Part shown: piece by piece, positions 52,629 to 59,012 of the stretch
Position numbering within the stretch: the first letter of the stretch is position 1
Layout of the letters: each line of letters starts with the position of its first letter
Assembly: GCA_023336205.1 (NCBI GenBank)
Contig: JALQCR010000040.1
Coordinates: 1-59,012, forward strand
Direction of reading: 5' to 3'
Source of the DNA: Pseudanabaena sp. Salubria-1
GTDB taxonomy: Bacteria; Cyanobacteriota; Cyanobacteriia; Pseudanabaenales; Pseudanabaenaceae
Length of the DNA: 59,012 bases
Program-made: the position numbers and the translations under genes
The notes under the pieces: generated by a model
The model's input: the letters and a program-made list of their open reading frames with translations, nothing else
Database searches by the model: none
What the model was told of the DNA's origin: nothing

Positions 52629-54963
52629 AACCAGTAAAAGCAGATTCTAAAAGAGACTTTTTTCAATTCTATCGCCATATTAAAGCTACTTTGGCAAAAA
52701 TGCAGACGGCGCAAAATCTCACTGCACTATGTGAATTAGTGGTTCAGGAAATGCGTGAACTGACAGGATTTGATCGGGTGATGATCTATCGCTTTCATGA
52801 GGGCGGCGATGGTTCAGTGATTGCCGAATCAAAACAGGAACATTTAGAATCTTTTTTAGGAATGCATTATCCTGACTCGGATATTCCTAAGCAGGCTAAG
52901 CATCTTTACACACTTAATTGGCTGCGGGTGATTCCAGATGTAAATTATCAGCCAATAGGGCTAGTTACAACTGAGGAAACCTCCTCGCATCCCCTCGATA
53001 TGAGCTATTGCAGCTTACGAGCTGTTTCACCTGTTCATATTGAATATCTCAAAAATATGGGCGTAGCATCCTCGATGTCAGTTTCTCTAATTCAGCAGCA
53101 AAAGCTTTGGCAAAAATGCAGACGGCGCAAAATCTCACTGCACTATGTGAATTAGTGGTTCAGGAAATGCGTGAACTGACAGGATTTGATCGGGTGATGA
53201 TCTATCGCTTTCATGAGGGCGGCGATGGTTCAGTGATTGCCGAATCAAAACAGGAACATTTAGAATCTTTTTTAGGAATGCATTATCCTGACTCGGATAT
53301 TCCTAAGCAGGCTAAGCATCTTTACACACTTAATTGGCTGCGGGTGATTCCAGATGTAAATTATCAGCCAATAGGGCTAGTTACAACTGAGGAAACCTCC
53401 TCGCATCCCCTCGATATGAGCTATTGCAGCTTACGAGCTGTTTCACCTGTTCATATTGAATATCTCAAAAATATGGGCGTAGCATCCTCGATGTCAGTTT
53501 CTCTAATTCAGCAGCAAAAGCTTTGGGGATTGATTTCCTGTCATCATCTTACGCCCAAACTTATTCCCTATGAAATTCGCACCGTTTGCGAATTTTTTGG
53601 GCAGTTAATGTCAACAGAGTTATTTACTAAAGAGAATAGCGAATACCTTGATTACAAATTGCATCTAAAGACAATCCAAGGTCAATTTGTAGAACGTCTG
53701 ACCAATGTAACCATCTCCACCTTTGTAGAAGAAATTATCTCTGACCACGAAGCCTTGTTAGATCTGGTCGGAGCGGCGGGTGCGGCTGTGTGTGATGGTG
53801 ACGATATCATCTTGATTGGTCAAACCCCTAATCAAGCAGCTATAAAGACTTTGCTACCTTGGCTGCACAATCTATTTAAGCAAGATATTTTTGTTACCGA
53901 TAGTTTATCTAGTCTCTATCCGATCGCAGAAGAGTATAAGGATGTGGCTAGTGGTTTGCTGGCGATGGCAATTTCTGAAGTTCAGAGCCAATATATCCTT
54001 TGGTTCCGTCCTGAGATATTGCAGACAGTCATTTGGGCAGGCAATCCTGATAAACCCAATCGAATAGAATCAGATGGTAGTTTGACGATATTTCCGCGCA
54101 AGTCTTTTGAGGCTTGGCAACAGACAGTCAGCGGAAAGTCTAATTATTGGCTCCCCTGCGAAGTAGAAGTTGTAATCGAATTGCGACGAGCCATCATTGA
54201 CATCGTGTTACGTCAATCGGGAGAACTTGCCAATATCAACTTGGAATTAGAACGGATCAATAACGAACTAGATGCTTTTGCTTATATCGCCTCCCATGAT
54301 TTGAAAGAGCCACTGCGAGGTATTCATAACTATGCCTCTTTTTTGTTGGATGACTATGGCGAAATCTTGCAGGGTGAAGGCGCTGAGAAACTGCATACGC
54401 TCGTAAGGCTGACTACCCGTATGGAATCTCTCATCGAATCATTGTTGAAGTTTTCCCGCTTAGGTAGGCAAGAGCTACAAATGGACTCGATCGATCTGAA
54501 TCTATTATTGCGGAATGTGACCGAATTATTCAGCATGAATCCCCAATGGGACAAGTGCAAAATTCTCATTCCTCGATCGCTACCAACAGTATTTGGCGAT
54601 CGCGTTTTGATCGAAGAAGTATTTACGAATTTAATTTCTAATGCCTTTAAGTACAATAATAAGTCTGAAAAATGGGCGGAAATTAGCTGGATTGAATCCG
54701 ATGGACAGCCCTATAACATTTTTACTTTTTATGTGCGCGACAATGGCATCGGCATTCGTGAAAAGCATCTAGAATCTGTGTTTCGCATCTTTAAAAGATT
54801 ACATGCATCTAGTAAGTATGGAGGTGGCACTGGCGCAGGGCTAACCATTGTTAAAAAGATCGTCGAGCGTCATGGCGGTCAAATCCAAGTAGTGTCCACA
54901 TTTGGCAAAGGAACGACATTTTCGTTTGCGTTACCAATTCACAATATGAGTACTAATCAATGA
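52629..54963 (+). pseudogene. bphP: Bacteriophytochrome gene, GAF-PHY-histidine kinase part with internal duplication
   Basis: The GAF domain includes YPDSDIPKQAKHLYTLNW (DIP motif) and SPVHIEYLKNMGV, where the plant/Cph1-type chromophore Cys is Val, in keeping with Cys24 as the attachment site. The PHY domain has the tongue motif FPRKSFEAWQQTV. The kinase has His in IASHDLKEPLR, N-box VFTNLISNAFKYN, G1 VRDNGIGI and G2 GGGTGAGLTIVKK. A 416-bp exact tandem duplication (52689-53520) shifts the frame, so reading stops at 53155; an ORF from 53107 resumes to the end. Without IS1 and one duplicate the gene would encode 772 residues, the normal size. Confidence 0.9.
52689..53520 (+). repeat. Exact tandem duplication, two 416-bp units, in bphP
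   Basis: The units 52689-53104 and 53105-53520 appear identical. Both start with CTTTGG, which also follows the second unit (53521-53526), so a 6-bp microhomology bounds the event. The length is not a multiple of three and breaks the phytochrome frame. Confidence 0.9.
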
Positions 54964-55309
54964 TTTCACCTAAAGCGAAGCCCACTCTCCCACTCTCCCA
55001 CTCTCCCACTATGAAACCTTACTCACAAAGGCTATTGACCTCAGCTTGGGATGACCTCACTCATCCTGTGATTATGATTGTTGAAGATAGTGATGAAGAT
55101 TTTTATACCTTTTTGCGGGTCACTCAAAATATCGATTCATTTGTGCGATCGCAATATAAGTTTTTACGATTTGAGGATGGGGATGAAGCGTTAGATTATC
55201 TATTTCGTCAAGGAGATTATCACACCCTAAATGCACCTCTGCCCGTTGGCATCCTGTTGGATCTAAACCTTCCTGGCACTGATGGACGTGACATCATCAA
55301 AAAGGTTAA
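54960..55309 (+). pseudogene. Rcp-like response regulator, 5' part
   Basis: The start ATG overlaps the phytochrome stop (ATGA); a second ATG at 55011 (MKPYSQRLL) follows a short CCCACTCT repeat and may be the real start. The receiver has VIMIVEDSDEDFYTF, then FEDGDEALDYLFRQGDY and phospho-acceptor LLDLNLPGTDGRDIIKKV, typical of phytochrome-partner regulators such as Rcp1. It is cut by an IS701-like element at 55310. With the 3' part it would encode 185 residues. Confidence 0.88.
54981..55010 (+). repeat. CCCACTCT microsatellite, ~3.75 units
   Basis: The 8-bp unit CCCACTCT repeats almost four times between the two candidate start codons of the regulator gene. A change in unit number would alter the frame from the upstream start. 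Confidence 0.7.
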
Positions 55310-56567
55310 CTGAGATCTTGCACCATTCAAGAAAAGGGGTTGCAGAAAGAGCAGAAATGTGAAAAAAAGGGCGTAGTAGTAAATTAAATAACGAGCATGG
55401 AAAGCATCGTTAAGCACGCCCAAGGGCTAGTGTATAGTCTTCTGTGTTTGATGCCAAGTGTGTATCAAACAGCAAGTCTCAATGCAATACTAGGACTATT
55501 TCTCGAAGCACAAAGGCATCCTTATCCAGAACATACACAGATAAAATCAGCGAGTGCACTCAGCCGATTTCTCAATCACTATAACTGGTCAACGAGAGCA
55601 GTAATTCGGTCAACACGGCAGGCTATTTTGGGACAAATCGCCAAGCATCGCCCATCGAAACAAGTGCCATTAAAGATACTGATAGACTTGACTACCCTAG
55701 AAAAAAGCGGCAAGTTTTTACATTTGAGCAATCCCACCCAAAACGAACCAGACCCATGGGTGAGAATACTAAACGGAAAGCGAGGACTACATCTGGTTGT
55801 ACTGTATCTGGTCTATGGAGAGTGGCGCGTACCATGGAGTTTTAGAGTATGGCGCGGCAAAGGATACCCCAGTCCCTCTGACTTAGCTTGTAAGTTATTG
55901 GGGACAGTACCCAAGCAACTAACCCAAGGCAAGACTGTGATTGTCCTTGCTGATACTGAGTTTAGTACGGTGAAGTTTTTCAATACTGTCCGCGCCAAGA
56001 CTTGGCGCATCGTTGTCGGTGTACGCAACAATCGTAAACTTCAAGATGGCCGTACAGTCAAACAACTTTATCGTCATGGCAAACGTGGACAACAAATTTT
56101 GCTAGAAGGGCTAACTCAGCCTTTGACGATCTCTTGGTTTTGGCTCAAAAGAGCTGATAGTAAACGGGAGTTACGCTTTGTTGTCTCTTCTCATCCTTAT
56201 TCTGGTGCTTATCTGGTGATGTTAGGTCGTAAGCGTTGGGCGATTGAGGGATTCTTCAAAACCATCAAACATCGCTTTGGTTTGCATTGTTTTGGGCAAT
56301 CTACAAAACTTGGTGTTTATCGTTGGCTTATCCTCTCTCTGCTTGCTTATCTTTTGGCCCATTGGATTGATCAATGGTCGAGTCCTCCTGTCTTGGACTG
56401 GAAAGCTACCTGTGATTTGACACTTTCCGTTTTATTTCCTTCTGTCCTTTGGTTGAAACTTCTTAGGTATCTCCAAATTAGTGCCGATATTGCTGCTCGT
56501 CATGGGTTTGAAATTATTCTCAAACCCATTCCTACTTAACTCTTTCAGGAATGGTGCAAGATCTCAG
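55310..56567 (+). mobile_element. IS701-like insertion sequence, 1258 bp
   Basis: The 19-bp perfect terminal repeats are CTGAGATCTTGCACCATTC. They are flanked by the 4-bp duplication TTAA (55306-55309 and 56568-56571). It is a different element from the one at 27424, which has other ends and a 5-bp duplication. Confidence 0.9.
55397..56539 (+). CDS. IS4/IS701-type transposase
   Basis: This intact 380-residue DDE transposase has likely catalytic residues: Asp in LKILIDLTTLEKSG, Asp in VIVLADTEFSTV and Glu in KRWAIEGFFKTIKHRFG, with the spacing and Y/R-E-K arrangement of the IS4 superfamily. The 4-bp TTAA duplication supports the IS701 subgroup. It has no stops or frameshifts. Confidence 0.88.
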   Translation: MESIVKHAQGLVYSLLCLMPSVYQTASLNAILGLFLEAQRHPYPEHTQIKSASALSRFLNHYNWSTRAVIRSTRQAILGQIAKHRPSKQVPLKILIDLTTLEKSGKFLHLSNPTQNEPDPWVRILNGKRGLHLVVLYLVYGEWRVPWSFRVWRGKGYPSPSDLACKLLGTVPKQLTQGKTVIVLADTEFSTVKFFNTVRAKTWRIVVGVRNNRKLQDGRTVKQLYRHGKRGQQILLEGLTQPLTISWFWLKRADSKRELRFVVSSHPYSGAYLVMLGRKRWAIEGFFKTIKHRFGLHCFGQSTKLGVYRWLILSLLAYLLAHWIDQWSSPPVLDWKATCDLTLSVLFPSVLWLKLLRYLQISADIAARHGFEIILKPIPT

Positions 56568-56571
56568 TTAA

Positions 56572-56779
56572 GCAAACTCCACTTCTACAAATTATTCCTA
56601 TTATTGTGTTGACTACTTCTAGTAGCGCTCACGATATTCAAACTTGTTACCGATATGGCGCAAATTCATACATGCTCAAGCCGATGGGCGTTTTAGAGAT
56701 GCAGCAGACTGTGCAAATCATATTTCAAAATTGGTTCCAATTTACGGTTTTACCTAGTTATGGACAATTCATCGCCTGA
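56572..56779 (+). pseudogene. Rcp-like response regulator, 3' part
   Basis: It continues the receiver in frame after the IS and one TTAA are removed (KKV joined to KQTPLLQIIP). It contains IIVLTTSSSAHDI with the conserved Thr and SYMLKPMGV with the conserved Lys, then VQIIFQNWFQFTVLP. Its stop overlaps the hybrid kinase start by 20 bp. Confidence 0.88.
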
Positions 56780-58933
56780 GCCTATGACTTCTCTACATAC
56801 CTCTACATCCGCCCCTCCATTGTTACAGACCAAAAGCAATGAGGAGCTAAATGTCCAAATTTCGCCTCCATCTACAAGCAAAACTTTGACCAAAATTTTG
56901 CTTGTAGATGACTCCGATATTGATCGCGATACTTATATCCGCTATCTAAAATCGGATACAGAGTACACCTATGAAATCATCGAAGCGGAAACCCTAGAAG
57001 ATGGGCTAGAAATGTGGCGATCGCAAAGCCCTGAAATAGTACTGCTAGACGTGAAATTACCCGATGGAGATGGATTAGAGTTTTTAGAAAACCTTACCGC
57101 AGGACTTACCGATCAACGATTGCCCGTGATCGTACTCACAGGACAGGGCGATGAGCTAACCGCTGTACGAGCGATGAAACTAGGAGCAGCTGACTATCTA
57201 GGGAAAAAAGATATTACCGCAGTTTCGCTCTGTATTAGTGTCTGCCAAGTACGCGATCGCAATACGCTCCACCAACAACTTACGCGATCGCAACAGAAAC
57301 AACAAGAACTCCTGCAAAATCTCCAAACATATACAAATCAACTTCAAAAACGCGAAGCAGAACTCGAAAGACTATCTGAGCGACTTACCTTGTCCCTAAA
57401 ATCTGGAGAGATCGGTTGTTGGGAATGGGAAATCGCCGAGAACATCCTACATTGGGATAAGCGAATGCATGAACTATATGCAGTTGCAGAAAGCTCTGGT
57501 CTTGATCTCTACAATAGCTGGACAAATGCTCTACATCCCGAAGATCGTGATACTGCTGAATTCCTAGTTCAGCAGACAATTCTCGAAGAAGAAAAGTATG
57601 AGACTGAGTTTCGGATCATCCATCCCGATCAAAGTATCCATTTTATTCGAGCCTACGGAACCGTATTGCGAGATTCGGAAGGTATAGCTCAAAGGATGAT
57701 CGGGATTAATTTTAATGTTAGCGATCGCAAAGAAGTCGAAGAACAACTGCTCCAAGCTAATGAACAACTAATTAAAGCGACAAGACTCAAGGATGAATTT
57801 CTCGCTAATATGAGCCACGAGCTCCGCACCCCACTAACTGCGGTTTTGGGCATGTCAGAAATATTGCAAAAGGAAATGCTAGGCTCAATCAATGAGCGTC
57901 AGCAGAAAGCATTAATTGCCATCAGAAAAGGAGGACGACATCTACTAGAACTAATTAATGACATTCTTGACCTATCAAAAATCTCATCGGGCAAAGTGGA
58001 TCTTGACCTTGAATCCGTCTCAGTGCAAAATGTCTGCGATTCTAGTTTGGTATATGTCAAGCAGCAAGCATTTCAAAAGCGTGTAGAAGTTTATAGCAAT
58101 ATTGCCCCGAATATCAGCAATATTCTGGTCGATGAGCGTCGCCTCAGACAGATTTTAATTAATCTCTTGGTCAATGCTGTAAAGTTCACACCCAAAAAGG
58201 GGAAAGTCAGTCTTTTAGTTTCTGTAGGCTGTGGTGAAATATGGCAAGGTGAAGCCACTGTTCCTAGTCAATTAAAAGATCAAGATTTGCCAATGATTCT
58301 ATTTCAAGTTACCGATACAGGGATTGGCATTTCTAGTAAAGATTTACACCGACTATTTCAACCATTCGTACAGCTTGACAGCGGACTAAACCGTGAATAT
58401 GAAGGCACTGGCTTGGGGCTAGTCATGGTCAAGCAGATTGCTGAACTCCATGATGGTCAAGTGATGGTCACAAGTGTGATCGGTCAAGGAAGTACATTTA
58501 CCGTAGCTCTACCCTATCAAATGTCCGCATCTACCACGCGATCGCCTGAGCTGATCACGCCATTCTCATTACCTACCGCCAATTCAAAAAATGCGATCGC
58601 GCCGCTCATCCTACTTGTCGAAGATAATGAAGCGAATATTCAGACCTTCACATCTTATCTAAGCGCTTATGAATATCGATTGGTTTTAGCCAAAAATGGC
58701 GAAGAGGGAGTTGCTATGGCAAAAGCTCACCAGCCAGACATTATCCTGATGGATATTCAAATGCCTGTAATGGATGGACTAAGAGCAACTCAATTGATTC
58801 GCGCTGAGCCGAAACTCGCCACAGTACCAATCATTGCGCTAACTGCAAGAGCTATGCAAGGCGATCAGGAACTTTGCATCAAGGCAGGTGCTAATCAATA
58901 TCTCAGTAAACCCGTAGAACTAGAACAACTTGT
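56760..58933 (+). CDS. Hybrid histidine kinase (REC-PAS-HK-REC), 3' end cut by the window
   Basis: About 724 residues are present from ATG 56760 (MDNSSPEPMTSLH); a later ATG at 56784 is possible. REC1 (~45-160) has ILLVDDSDIDRD and LLDVKLPDGDG. A coiled coil (~170-205) leads to a PAS domain (~210-325; WEWEIAENILHWDKRM, HPEDRDTAEF). The kinase has FLANMSHELRTPL, N-box INLLVNAVKFTP, G1 VTDTGIGI and G2 YEGTGLGLVM. REC2 has LLVEDNEANIQT, LMDIQMPVMDG and IALTAR, ending in SKPVELEQLV where the sequence becomes homopolymer noise. It is the third member of the phytochrome operon. Confidence 0.92.

Positions 58934-59012
<79 letters not shown>

Overview
The window looks like chromosomal DNA of a filamentous or Pseudanabaena-like cyanobacterium. 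The evidence is the very frequent HIP1 octamer GCGATCGC, the PATAN-type (PatA-like) response regulators, a Ccs1/ResB cytochrome assembly protein, a biliverdin-type phytochrome and small conserved cyanobacterial proteins. It appears to be a draft contig: the last ~80 bases are homopolymer noise, and a similar homopolymer block lies at about 1911-1955.

Layout. (1) 1-4.5 kb: dxr, a decayed stretch, a truncated site-2 protease, ccs1 and a PstS-like binding protein. (2) 4.5-14.6 kb (minus strand): a chemotaxis-type pili/phototaxis cluster with two PATAN-REC regulators, CheY, CheW and a 2019-residue methyl-accepting protein with a ~1200-residue acidic tail; no CheA is present. (3) 14.6-23.4 kb: alpha/beta hydrolase, NACHT (STAND) ATPase, Uma2 nuclease-like protein, leuB, an overlapping HNH-like/ABC-ATPase pair resembling two-gene phage-defence modules, and rlmD. 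(4) 23.5-30.4 kb: K+ channel and small membrane proteins, then an IS5-like element and a three-level nested stack (IS701-like inside IS256-like inside IS630-like inside an Uma2 gene). (5) 30.4-35.2 kb: tRNA-Val followed by a tyrosine integrase, Zn-ribbon protein, small protein and a primase-like gene cut by IS1; this looks like an integrative island, ending in IS fragments and a MITE. (6) 35-50 kb: GT9 glycosyltransferase, a recombinase with a duplicated and degenerate catalytic domain, a cytochrome b gene split by IS4, ParA plus a PD-(D/E)XK-like protein, small proteins, lipoproteins, a Trp-rich repeat protein, tRNA-Leu, and an operon of coaX, a nuclease-domain/ParA fusion and a ParB-like gene. 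(7) 50-59 kb: RDD protein, then a phytochrome locus (bacteriophytochrome, Rcp-like regulator, hybrid kinase) broken by IS1, an exact 416-bp tandem duplication and an IS701-like element.

How it fits together. Two signalling blocks (chemotaxis-like and phytochrome-like) are separated by ordinary housekeeping genes and by a mobile, partly defence-like middle. Removing each complete insertion sequence plus one target duplication restores an open frame across the junction in five host genes (one, the IS630 transposase, additionally needs one base removed from an A8 run), so most insertions look recent. Most gene ends carry long, near-perfect palindromes with 2-3-base loops that probably act as bidirectional terminators.
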